Positions 20,361-32,700 of a stretch of 64,000 nucleotides of DNA are shown here, in pieces; within the stretch, counting starts at the first letter, position 1; every line of letters starts with the position of its first letter. Made by a program: the position numbers and the translations under genes. Source of the DNA: Amborella trichopoda (taxonomy: Eukaryota > Streptophyta > Magnoliopsida > Amborellales > Amborellaceae); the NCBI RefSeq assembly GCF_000471905.2, contig NW_006499431.1:410468-474467 (forward strand), in the 5' to 3' direction. The notes under the pieces were generated by a model. That model searched no databases. It was not told the DNA's origin and worked only from the letters and a program-made list of their open reading frames with translations.

Positions 20361-23300
20361 TATTTCTAAAGACTATAAATCAAAGGATCAGTCCAACTGA
20401 ACACGTACTAGACATGGCGAATATAGTGTAGAGTGGAAGATGATACTAAGAACCATTTTAAAGTACTTTGTAAGAATTTGGAAAAGATTAAAATAAGAGT
20501 ACACACATTTTAACAATCTTTCAAAGTTAAATATGTCATTAAATTGAAAAATAGTTTCCCGCAAAAGTCAAACTTATATAATTGAGTACATAATTTTGCT
20601 TCTAGTTTTCCAAGAAAGAGGTTCAAAGAGTTACCAAAACTAAGAATGTAGTTTTTAGTAGAGATAGGAGAAAAAATATATAAACTTAATGGCATGAAAG
20701 ATAAAAGGTACTCATGTGTAATCACTTCGGCGCTTTGGTTTACCAAGGAAGAGAAGTTTTCAAATGATTTGATCAACGACTTTGTTTGCATCTCATCTTA
20801 ATCATATGAAGAATCTAAATGGAACTGCTAAATCGAGACACCTTTGCCTCCCTTTCTTCCTTCCCCATTAGACTATGTTACCTCCCTCTTCTCTTAGATC
20901 TCTTTTTTCTTTGTACACCACTCTCCTTATATCTTTCTCTTAGCTCTAGTGCTTCATAGCCTCTCTCTACCCCTCGTCCTTCCTCCAACTCACTAGATAT
21001 TTTTTTTCCCCCTCCTCTCTAGGCCGCTTTTTCCTTTTCCTCTACTGCTATATTTCTCTTTGTGCTCCACCTCTTGGTGTCACCCTTCTTAACTCTCTTA
21101 CTGTTTCTCTGTTTTCCGATCGTTTTGTTGTTTTCTCTGCTCCTTTTTCTTAGAACAGAGAGAGTTAGTTTGGAAGGAGGGAGGGAGGGAGGGAGGGGGG
21201 ATTCTCTCATCCCTCCTCCCACCTTCATTCATTGTTCCTCCTTTGACCCTTAACTCCACATCTATCGTCCCTACCTTTTGCTTTTTGTCTTTGATATTTT
21301 CCTTTGCTTTCGGCTCTTTGGCCTCTATCCCAGCTCTTAATTTTCCTAATTAAGTTAATGCCTAAGATAGGGTTTACCCTCCCTAGAGGTTCTAGCATCA
21401 TGTCATTGTATCATGCCATGATAGGCTAATACTTAAGATGAGTATTGATTTGTTGTAGACCTATGGGAACCCGGTCGTGGAGTTTGATGTTTTGGGAATT
21501 TGACCTCCTTGTGCGTGGCCGGATTCTTTTTTCAAGAAACTTGGATAAATGTGGTCTCCTTTTTCACTAGTTCTTGATTCCCATCTAAGTTCTATGGGCC
21601 TTTCTCCAGTCTCCCTTCTTTTTAGTCTTTTCACTCTTCCAACTCTTTCCTATCCATTACAAACCCTACAATCGACACTGGTTGTGCCCCAACCCCCACA
21701 GCTATGCCTTTAGGTTCTTACTGATCTTCATATGGGCACCTCCAGTCTAGTGTGGGTTCACACGTTGTCTCAACCCCTGTTCATGAGGTTATTAATAAAG
21801 AGATGTTCTCATTGAGGGTTATGGCTATAGGTTTGGATCGAGTGGAAGAGATCAAAGAGTTTGTCGCCCATGGAAACTACTTTGTTTTCGCTTAATTAGG
21901 GTCCTTAATTAGCTGGTGTTTTAGAGTCCGTCAACGTAAAGGGTTGTAGGTGTTTTGTTGGCTTAGAATAGGTCATTTTGGAGTAGAAAGATGTATCCTC
22001 TATTTCCTCCTCGTTTTGTAACTTGGAGCTTGGCTCCCTCTCTTAATGAAAGTAACCATGAAAATTCAAACAAGAGAGAGAGTGTTATGCTAGATAAAAA
22101 GACTTGAATAAGTTTAAGTAAAATTAGAAGATAAATATCCCCATCTTTTTAACAAAAAATAAGAATAGTCTTGTGAAATCAAAGATCAAATATGATTGGT
22201 TTTCTAGAAATTAATATATATCTAGCTATCCGGAAAGGAAGAGTAATATAAAATTTCTGAAAATCGGGTGAGAATCACACTATAAAACTTCCAAAAAAGA
22301 GAAAATTTGAATTACTCTTCGATAAAATTATATGCAATCCATCATATCATTGGATAACAAGTCATAAATACATGAACTTTCAAGACTCGATGACTTAATA
22401 GTGTAAACACGTGATTTTGCGAGAGCTTGGCATGAAACTTTTTTATAAAATTAAAACAAGTCAAAAGATGGTGAGAAATTAACTAAATATTGCGCCATAG
22501 AGTCCCAGAACAAATAGTCAAAAAGATGCTAAATATTGATAATAAAAGGGAGGGATTTCGGGCAGAACTTGTGCTCAATTTACAAAATTTTCAGTTAAGT
22601 GCATCTAAATAACATTGAGTCATATACACATCAAATAACGATTTGAAAAACGGGTAAGGGCTCTGAATTACCCAAAAACAAAGTGTCATATACACATCAA
22701 TAATTCAATCAAATAGGAAAATGTTAAAAATAAGAGGGATCTAGAGAGAGAAAGGGCAACTAGCAAGCGTGAAGCTTTTGTGAGAGGAGAAAAGAAAACC
22801 GTATGTTAGGGAAAGAAGGCAATACAACCATTTTGTCTTTGATAAAAAGAGTTTATGTATATATATTCCATTGATCAAGTTCAAACTTCAAAAGAATTTT
22901 CTCGATCTTTGTAACACACCCAAGGTATCAGAGTTTACATCATATGTAAGTACCTGTGACCTTCTTATATTAAAAGGTAAATGGCCTCATTGTATACAAT
23001 ATGATAGAAGAAATAAGAAGCAATATAATTGAAGAAATAGGAAGCTAGAAGTGTGCTATTACCAATATTAAATATGAACTTTTCAAACTTTGTGACACTT
23101 ATCAATGGACTTTGACACGAAGAACAACCGTGAGCTCCAACTACCAAAGGTAAATCATCCTACGTGCCTTGAGGTTAAAAGCAACTAATCGTGGCAAAAT
23201 TGTTTATTATTTTTCTTGGTTTCCATAATGAAGTTAGAAAGAAAAGTAGAATTGAACGTTTATTTCCCAAACCGTTCCAGATTTCGATACAGAAGCTAGT

Positions 23301-23384
23301 TTTGTAACTAGATGGGATTTTAAAGTGGTAGATGGCAGTAGTAAACATTTGTGCTATAAAAGTCCCTTATAGAAAAGGAAAAGG
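20361..23384. other. Intergenic, non-coding
   Basis: AT-rich. It includes pyrimidine-rich sequence at 20830-21260 and a (GGGA)n run at 21175-21202. A TGGAGCTTGGCTCCCTCTC-like segment near 22025 might be a LINE 3' UTR. No gene is recognised. Confidence 0.45.
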
Positions 23385-23890
23385 TTTATGTACTTCTCCT
23401 ACTGCATAGAAGATCTATGCTTCTCCTATCATCCAACCGTCTAATTTTGATCAAGAGAGCCATTCACCGTTTGATCTTAGATCTGACGTTTCAAAGTATT
23501 TTATTTTTAGTTTTTTATACAAATTGTATGAATATGAAATTTGGTATGTGTCATCTTCTCAATGGGACGCACCAATAAAAAAATATTAAAAATAATTTTT
23601 TGATAAAATATAATGACCAAAATACCTCTTGAAACTTTCATAGGTATTTTGGTCATTTTATTTAATTGAAAATATTTTTTTATATTTTTCGCTAGTGCGA
23701 GTTTAATAGAAGATTGGACGTACAAAATTTGTTGTCAAAATAGTTTATAGAAAAAATTAAAAATAAAATAGTATCGAGATGTGACATTGTGATTGGGACA
23801 ATCTTAGCCCTCCATTCATAATGGACGGTTAAATTAGAGGAAGTATATAAGTTTTATGTTGTAGGGGAAGCATAGAAAGCTTGTCAATAG
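23385..23890. mobile_element. ~500-bp foldback (palindromic) MITE
   Basis: The two halves are inverted copies around a centre near 23633. The core has AATGACCAAAATACCT facing AGGTATTTTGGTCATT (16 bp, perfect) across a 14-base spacer. Further out, ATTTTATTTTTAGTTTTTT (23500) faces AAAAAATTAAAAATAAAAT (23750). At the ends, CTATGCTTCTCCTA faces TAGGGGAAGCATAG, and AACCGTCT faces GGACGGTT. Such long imperfect palindromes are typical of MITEs and can yield small RNAs. It lies about 2.2 kb beyond the CAD1 stop. Confidence 0.75.
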
Positions 23891-25853
23891 AAAATAAAAA
23901 ACATTTATGTCAAATTCCTTTTCTTATACGCTATTTAAAAATAGTTATGCATGAGTTTTATTTTATGCTCAAGTCTTCTTCTTTTTTCGTTCTTTACTCC
24001 TGAATTACCGCTGATTCGAACATTTGATGTACAAACTAGTGTTTTTCCTCTTTAAATGAAAAATGGGTCCATATATTCAATTTCCGAATTGTTGTCTTGT
24101 TTTTTAGGAAAATCGTTTCATGTGGGCTAGATCGCATTTCTAACTATGCGGTTCCGAGGTATAAAGCATCTTATCTTAAAAATGAATGCAAATAGGTGGT
24201 CCATCTAAAAACAATTGAAACTAACAATCTAAATGTTTTCTTGATATAATTATTTCTAATTTTTAAAATTTACTTATCTATTCATATCCATGATTTGCAT
24301 GTTATAGATTATATATCCTTAAAAATTAAGTCTAAAAATCCATCTCAAAAATAGATTTATATGATGTGCCTCATTTCTACATGGATTCATAGAAACCAGG
24401 TCCTTTTTTTAAAGTGAATAAACAGTTTGGATATTGGATCTCCAACCGATTTTTTGAGTAAACACACTAGTCCAATGTCTGCACATTTGGACATTGGACG
24501 AGTTTCTAAGATTCTCTTTTCTTTTTCTTTTTTTTCCTTTTTTTCCAGAGTAAAAAGACCGGATGTCTAATGTTTAAACCAGCCTTTTCACTCAAAAAAT
24601 TGAAACCCTCATCCAATGTTCAAACTGCTTTTCACTCCACAAGTTTAAAACACTGCATGTCCTAACAATTTTTCAATTAAAGATCTTATATATAAGAGAT
24701 GACTTAGTGAACAGTTTACCTCGTGCCACTATTCCAACTTAAGATCATTTATTATTTCATGGGTATTTTGCAATTAAAAAAAAAGACATGCTAAATGTTA
24801 AATTGTTGATTTCTTATGGGTATTTCAATAATTTTTCTAAAAAGGAAGGACAATATTTTCTTATGGGTATTTCAATAATTTTTCTTATGCGCATTTCAAT
24901 ATTTCAATAATTTTTCAAAAGACGTTGGATGTTTGAACCATTTCTTATTAAAAAGCAATACATGAATTCAGATATTGAATATCCAAATGAGGGAAGTTGG
25001 CTAATAAAAAAAATGCTTCTATAAAAGGACTTAAGCTTAAACTTCAACTTACATAAGATCACTTTTAAATACCACAAAATAAAAATGATTGTAACGTAAA
25101 AATTTCCCTTGAAGAATATCAAAGGGATCTATAAAATCGTTTTATAATAGCGCTTCCCCTCATTTCCTATCCATACTTAATAAATTAATTCGCGGTTTTC
25201 TTACAATGGACATGAAAACTTTTACACGCCACCCTGCTTCCTGAAGGCAGCATGTCATGCAGGCAAGAAAAAGAGGAGCATTTCTTACGACTTTAATGTG
25301 TGATCTACCAAAAAAACTCGTGCCCAAAAACAGAAATTCCCAGCATAAACCCACCAGGAAATAGAGGTAGCGAAAAAGGAGAAAGAGGAACATTTCCATG
25401 ACCAAGAGAAGACAAATAGAGAGAAGGGATGCATGGCATCTCAACATAGTTACAGCCCCTCCGGAGAAAGGAACAGTAGTAGGCTCAGAAACATTTCCTA
25501 TTTTAATGGCAGAATGAATTTGTTGTAATCAAATTTCAGAGATGGGTCCACATTGACCTGTATGGAGATGCATCAAAATCAGACCCAGGTCATGGGCTTT
25601 TAACATCTATTAAGTTGAATCACATGGATATGGTAACTATTCTTCTTTTATATTTTTTTTTTTTTCATGTATGTAAATTTCTGTCTTTTCTTATTCCATG
25701 CAGAGTTAATCATAGAAAGCTCAGAAGCCACGCAAATTTGACATTGTATTGAAAAAGCTAGAGGATTCACTGCAACAGAAACTATAATGCCTCTCTCCTT
25801 CCAGAATCGCACAATGTACACATGAACCAATGCGCTGAACTTTGGAATATATA
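23891..25853. other. CAD1 3' flank, non-coding
   Basis: AT-rich. A short inverted repeat (TCCAATGTC/GACATTGGA) lies near 24473-24500, and GGGTATTTCAATAATTTTTC recurs at 24820-24915. No gene is recognised. Confidence 0.5.
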
Positions 25854-25859
25854 TTTATT
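25854..25859 (-). terminator. Candidate polyadenylation signal of CAD1
   Basis: AATAAA on the minus strand, about 250 bases beyond the CAD1 stop codon, a plausible 3' UTR length. It was chosen by motif and distance only. Confidence 0.4.
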
Positions 25860-26109
25860 AGACTACATAATTAGACAGATCGATATCCACAAAGAAAGAA
25901 AATACACCGACCTACCATACATCCCAAAAAACACAAACTCATGACGTCAATCAATCACTAGAAGAATTTACAAAACAAACTCGTAAACCGTGAGAAAAGA
26001 ATGATTTGGACATACCACCAAAACCACCCCAAAAGGAAAATGAATGGAAATAAGATAAAATTAAAGATATAACAGAACAGAAACAAGAAAACACCCAGGA
26101 AACCCAATC

Positions 26110-26748
26110 TCAGTAGTTGAGCAACGAGTACTTTACACGCAAGACAATCTTCCCCTTCTCGACACCAAGCTTCGCCCCTGTTACCAGCCAATGCCCTGGC
26201 ATATCTTGTGGCCCTTTGGTCATCTCTGAAAGATCCACATATTTCACCAATTTCCTAAATTGTCCATCCGAATTCTCCAACTTCTTGCCATCAGACGAAG
26301 AAGAAGCATCCTCAGGACTCAAGGACTCGGACTTCATGCTTTTAGAAGGGCTACGATCCCAAACTGATCTCCTAATAGTACAGCCTGGTACCCTAGAAAA
26401 CAAGAGTTTCAAGTGCAACACTTTCATGGCACCAAAATCCCACACTCCAAGCTGGGCCCCAGTTACTATGTGGACCCCAGAGAGGTCACCTATGCATGTC
26501 TCGGTGTTCTCTATGGGTGCTGTGCTCACATGAGAGAAGTTCTTCCATTTGATGGGCTCAAACCAACGGCTGTCTTGCTCTTCTGGGCCGTGCCATTTGG
26601 GAGGCCCAATGGCCATGTGTGGGCCCCAATGGGGTTCAAGTATCTTTGGGAGTGAGATGAGGTGTTGAAGGTGGATGGAGAGCCGGTTTTGCTTGATCCC
26701 TTCTAGGGAAAGGCGGAGGCCAGTCACAGACTTGCGCCCTACTGAGAC
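26110..26748 (-). CDS. CAD1: CAD1 exon 7 (terminal, stop TGA)
   Basis: This exon has 212 codons plus TGA. It starts [17 protein letters not shown] after ACATACAG. Conserved blocks include [39 protein letters not shown] and [20 protein letters not shown] low-complexity Ser-rich linker separates them from the end block [17 protein letters not shown]. It is the largest exon. Confidence 0.96.
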   Translation of the reverse strand, partial: VSVGRKSVTGLRLSLEGIKQNRLSIHLQHLISLPKILEPHWGPHMAIGPPKWHGPEEQDSRWFEPIKWKNFSHVSTAPIENTETCIGDLSGVHIVTGAQLGVWDFGAMKVLHLKLLFSRVPGCTIRRSVWDRSPSKSMKSESLSPEDASSSSDGKKLENSDGQFRKLVKYVDLSEMTKGPQDMPGHWLVTGAKLGVEKGKIVLRVKYSLLNY

Positions 26749-29700
26749 CTGTATGTATCAAGAGCTTGGTAAAATGATCTTGCTTTAGCCAAGAAAAAGA
26801 TGGTATAATATTTCTCATACTGAAAATATATGCCAATAAATTATTTATTGAGGTTTAGCAAATAGACAAGTCCATCTGGAATGTGTCTATTAGAAAACTC
26901 TTCCTCTAATAAACAAGGAAAGAATTAAGGAAAAGAACAGATTTTTGCCTTCCTCTGCAAATATACATTTAAGCATACCAACCAAATTCAACAGAAAGTA
27001 GGTCTATATGGGAGTTCTAAATAATTCTTTATATGAGAGTTCCAAATAATTCTTTTAAAAATAACTATTCACTCTCCTGTTCCAGTTCAGCAAATTCAGG
27101 AACTAACATCTGCCATAACATGGATGTTGACCCATCCATTGGCCATTTCAACAGACAACAGAGCAAAGCAGGATATTGCTCTCAAATAGAGATATTTCAG
27201 CAAACATTGGCCAATCCTTATTCCAAATATCCAGGAAAATAAGTATAAGAGAACCTAGTAAACAAACACTTCCAGTTCAAACATGATATCCATATTGTGG
27301 CATATTCCATATTATATCATACTGATATCCCCAAGAAATAAGCCATAAGAGAAAGGGCAAAGGAAAGAAATTTGAGAAGGAAATACCCATTAATTATCCT
27401 CAATTTATAAATATAGACAAACATAGTAAAAATTGAATGTGTCCCTTTAGTGCTTTCAGAGTTGACTATCTCTTTTCATAATAGACTAGATCATCCAGGT
27501 TTCACCAAAGTTCTAAGTCAGCAAGAAATATGCAGAGCATTCCAGAAGGTCTAATCCTATTCTCACACAAACCATTTCCATTGGATCAAATATTGCTTTC
27601 AGGGTGAATAATGAAAATTCCATCATCCAAAAGGTTAGGACTCCACATCAGGAACAGAGTGTTGAATTTCTTCATTACTACTTGTCTTATAGTTGATCTT
27701 CACAACCAGTGTTTTAAAAAACGCCGAGTCGAACAGGACTCGCCCGGTTCGACTCGAAAATCGGCACAGTCCGTGCCGGTTTCGATGTTTTACACGGAAT
27801 CGCCCGATTCCAGAGAGAACCGGGCGATTCTATACAGTGAATCGCCGATTCACTGCACCGAATCGGCGAGTCCTGTGAAGAACACGAGCTGCACAGTGTT
27901 CTTCACGAGTTTCTTCAAATTTTGTCTGTTTTTTATCATTTTTCTTCCTTTTTTTGCCATGTGATCGAATATTCAAGCTTTATGCAGCTTTTTTCAGCTT
28001 TTTCATGCATTAAATGATGGAAAAATTTCAAGTTTTTGGATCATGAAAGTTACGGGTTTTAGGCTTTCCGCTTTTCGTTTTGTTTCATGCCAAATAGGAC
28101 ATGAATCTGTGAAAAGTTTGAAGCATATTGATCATAAATGTGTTCATTAGAAATTTCTGTTACAAATTTGTGATTATCTTTGAGAAAAACAGATTAATTT
28201 GGAGATTGAAGCCACGGGTTCATGAAACCAGGTAAGAACTCTGCGTTTTTTTTTTGTTTCCGCCATTTGATCAATTTCAGTTCATATTTTGAAAATAATC
28301 AATTAAATTTGTAGGACTTTAAATCTTTATCGTGTCTTATATCATTTACCATATTCAATTTTATTTAATTTACTCAATTACAGCCTAAGTTTTTAGAAGA
28401 ACACAGTGATGTTTGTGAAAAAAAAATTCTGCTGTTTTTTTTTTTCGCCTTTCGATCTATTGTTCACGATACATTACAAATAATGTGTTCGATTTCTAGG
28501 GTTTTGAATCATTATGGTCAGATGTGTTCAATTTGATCTGATTTAATCAATATTTAATCAATTTGTGCTTCATTTATTAGATTCAATGACTGTTGTCTGC
28601 GAAGAACTGCGGTTTTTTTTTTTTTGCTCAATTTAATTTATTTGATTTGATTTATTGATGATAATGTGTTCATAATTTAGGGGTTTGATTCCTTATAGTG
28701 TTGTTTATCAAAACATGTACTCAATTGGATGTAATTTATTCATTTGGAGGTGGATTTTTTAGTGGAAATGGCTGATGTAAGGTGGCTTTGTCAAAAACAG
28801 ATTTCTTCTAATTTTTTTCTTTTTTTTTTTTCATTTTTTTTTTTCTTTTTTTTTTTTTGGTAATCCATGATCTAATATTTTGAAAATCTGTGATTTTCCG
28901 AAAAGATGTAAAAATCGTGACAACGTTTTGATTATCATGAGGTATTAAACCATATTTTTAATTTTTATTGTTTGAGTTTGCTGTACTTTATTTTATTTTT
29001 TTTTATCCATGATTGAATTTTTTGAAAAATGATGATTTTCCCAAAAGATATGAAAATCGTGACCAGGTTTTGATTATCATGAGGTATTAAGCCATATTTT
29101 TAATTTTTATTGTTAAATTTTTTGTTGAAAAAATTGTATGTTGATAGATTATTTATGCAAAAAAATGCATGTTATTATATTTTTAATTCAAAACTGTATT
29201 TTTTTTAATTTGTTGTTAATGCATTTTTGAGTTGGAATGACTGATGTTAGGCGGCTCTATGAAGAATTGTTTTTATTTGTTTTTTTTTTAATACATGATC
29301 GATTTTTTTTGAAAAATCGTGATTTTCCGAAAAGATGTGAAAATAGTGACCAGGTTTTGATTATCATGAGGTATTAAACCATATTTTAAATTTTTATTGT
29401 TAAATTTTTTTTTGAAAAAATTGTATGTTGATAGATTATTTATGCCAAAAAATGCATGTTATTATATTTTTAATGCAAAACTGTATTTTTTTAATTTGTT
29501 GTTAATGCATTTTTGAGTTGGAATGATTGATGTTAGGTGGCTCTGTGAAGAATTGTTTTTTTTTGTTTATTTTTTTTAGTACATGATCGATTTTTTTTGA
29601 AAAATCGTGATTTTCCGAAAAGATGTGAAAATAGTGACCAGGTTTTAATTATCATGAGGTATTAAACCATATTTTTAATTTTTATTGTTAAAGTTTTTGT

Positions 29701-32700
29701 TGAAAAAATTGCATGTTGATAGAATATTTATGCAAAAACATATACGTTATTATATTTCTAATGCAAAACTGTATTATATTTTTAATGTAGTTTTGCATTA
29801 AAAATGTATTTTCAATTTTTAAAATTTTGAACGCAAAAAATACATGTTGTTAAATTGTATTATCGTGAGGAAAATACATATTGCATCTAATGAGGGAGAG
29901 CGAGAAAGGGGTCTAAGGGAAAATGAGAGAGATGATGATTCGGAGGCCACCCTATCCCAGCCATATTATTCACATATCGAGTCCCAACAGCAACAGGATA
30001 GGGATGAGCACGACAGTGTAGATGAGCATGAAGGATAGACAAGCTTCGGGGATTTTGGATTGGGAACACAACAGAACACTAACACTCAGGGATTTGGGTA
30101 TAATCAGACGCCTGCTAATATCGATGATTCGTTTTTAGATCGAATCAATGAATTGTCAAACAAATTCAATCAATGGCACCAGCGTGACCAAGAAGAAGAA
30201 CGACGTCGTCTGTCATTTTATTTTTAGATCGTATGTTACTAATTGTATGTTTTATTGTAGTCCATGTATGTTGATGTACTTATTCCATGATAATTCTATG
30301 TTTATCTTTTTGTGTGATGTAAATTAAATGGTAAATAGTAGTTCATGCAGGGAAAGAACATATCAATATTCGCATATTCATGCGAAGAAATGAAAATTCT
30401 TAATAGAGTACCCTTATTTCTTATTGAATTCCTCAAAAACAATATTTATAATGAATTTTAATAATTTTTTCGGATTTTTTTGAAGCTTTAATCTGACTGA
30501 TTCAGCCGATTCCTGATCCGAATCGCCGATTCGCCGATCCGGATCGGTTTTTGAGGTCCCCGATCCGGGTCACTGATCAGCTTTTTAAACCATTGTTCAC
30601 AACTACTGGATTGTTGCAGAAAGTGAATAGAGGAACAAAGATGATAAATTAGATGGGGATTTGTGATACAAGAGGAAGACAAGAACGCATCACTAAAAAA
30701 AATAGTAAGAAAAAAAGAGTGGTTATTAGGTTTAGAAGGAACTAAAGAGTAATTATCACATAGCAGTAAATACTAATTCATCATCATCATAATCATAATC
30801 ATCATCTGAGCCTTATCCTCATCGCATATCAATAAATATTAATTATAAGTACTAATTCAACCACTTGTACAACACATGGTAAATATATAAAAGAATGTGC
30901 GAGATGAGACCAAATAATAGCAAATTGATCCAAATGGCTGATATGCTTCTAAAGGCCTTTTCAAATAATACCTATTTATTTTTACTTTTATTTTTATATT
31001 TATTTCTATTTTATTATTTTTTTGTTTAAGCACGATGGCATCTATCACCCATTTTGCGGGGAAGTTTTGAAAGTAGTGTAATTTCTATTGTAGTTCATGT
31101 CATATCATTAGTACATTTTTCATGGATACCTATTGTAAAGGATGTAAATGTACTTAGCATATTATAAGGGTACTCTAGTCATTGTGTCCCTCACTTATCT
31201 CTCAAAACATATACTAAATTAGGTACACTGACAATCATTCTTTTTTTTTTAATATGTTAATTTGTGTATTAAACAAGGTTTCGACGATCTCGATCGGAAT
31301 CTCCCGATCCAGATTGGGAATCATTGATGGCAATGTGGATCCCTCAAAATGTATGGGATCTGGACGAATCTCCTCAGAACCAGTCGGGTCGGATCGGTTC
31401 TGTCAGAGAAAACCGGACACATCACCGGTTCATAAGTCTAACATTGTTTTAAAAATGTACTTGTTTTTTTTATTTTCCTTGTTAATTTTTTCTCTGTTAT
31501 TTCGACAAAAAGGGCATTGTGGGCCACCCACCTTTTGGTCTATCATCACATGTCAAAGTGCTGGCTTTATTAGTGACACCTCATCTTTGTGCACTTCCAA
31601 CTCATGCATGCAAGTCATTGCTTTAGGGATGAGTGTGATATTTATTTTATGAAGGCTTTGCATGCCTTAGATTTTTTCGATGTGGGACAAGTCCTACTTC
31701 ACATCACTACGATTTCTGTGGGGTGACTAAATGGAGGCATCTCTACCACTCCTATAGGTCACTAAATGAGACGTCTCTACCACTTCTACAGGTGAATAAA
31801 TGGAGCGAATAGAAGCATAAACTTTGTAAATAACTATAACTCATGCACACATAAATTTATTTATTTGTTTTTCATTTTTCATTAAAATATGATTACAAGC
31901 TTATATTTTGAGCCATAATGCAAACTGGTTTTGGGGATTTTGAAAATTCATGTTTTAAATATTATTATTTTCTCAATAAATGTGGGCCTTTTGATGCATA
32001 TGGTGTGTGATTCAATCTTTTTCCATTTTGTAAATTTTCTCAAATTTTTATTTTATTATTTTCATTTTTTAGTAAAAAAATCATTTTTATTTTTTAAGAT
32101 TCACAACATCAAAATTTACAAGGGGTTTTATATTTATCTTTAATCTTATGATATGGAAGTGTTTTCCAATATTTTTTTGAATCATGTTTGATGTAATACA
32201 ATAATATTATACTTAATAATTATACATTAATAACCAAATCTTGCATTTTATTTATTAATTTAGTTATATTTAAATGACATAATGTATTAGTTTTTGTTAT
32301 AGTTGTAACTAATATTTTTTTAAATTAGATGTTATCATAAAACAGTTTAAATTTATTTTTATTTGTATAGTAAAATAACTATAAAATATAAAGTAATAAT
32401 TTCAATTTTAGTATATAATATTATAGTTGGTTAATTTTGGATGAGCAGATAGAGTTTACAAATATTTGATATGATACGAGAGAAAGAAAATCTGAGGTGT
32501 CGATGTGAGGGAGGGATGGGGCTTAAACCCCAACTGTAAGAGATGAACTGACTCTACAAAAAAATACTCAGCCGCTAGAGCTTGCGACGCGATCTTTTGC
32601 GAGGGTGTCGGCTTTGGAGTTGCGCTCGTGCTATATATGCCTCCATGAGATGGTTAGACCCCTACAGAGGTGAACAATCTCGTCGAAGATGTGTGCCAGG

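Larger units (their letters stand above)
27707..30595. mobile_element. hAT-1: 2.9-kb hAT element with TTCACAAC target duplication
   Basis: Starts CAGTGTTTTAAAAAACGCCG and ends TTTTTAAACCATTG, an imperfect inverted end pair. It is flanked by a perfect 8-bp duplication TTCACAAC (27699-27706 and 30596-30603), the hallmark of the hAT superfamily. The uninterrupted paralogue at 19.9-20.4 kb confirms the insertion site. The subterminal ~150 bases are packed with GACTCG, GAATCG and CGATTC words. Only a C-terminal scrap of coding sequence remains, so it is a deletion derivative. Confidence 0.92.

Noticed and set aside
26117-26533. 138-codon open frame on the + strand
   Set aside because: Lies opposite CAD1 exon 7, whose minus-strand reading is strongly conserved; it is a shadow frame.
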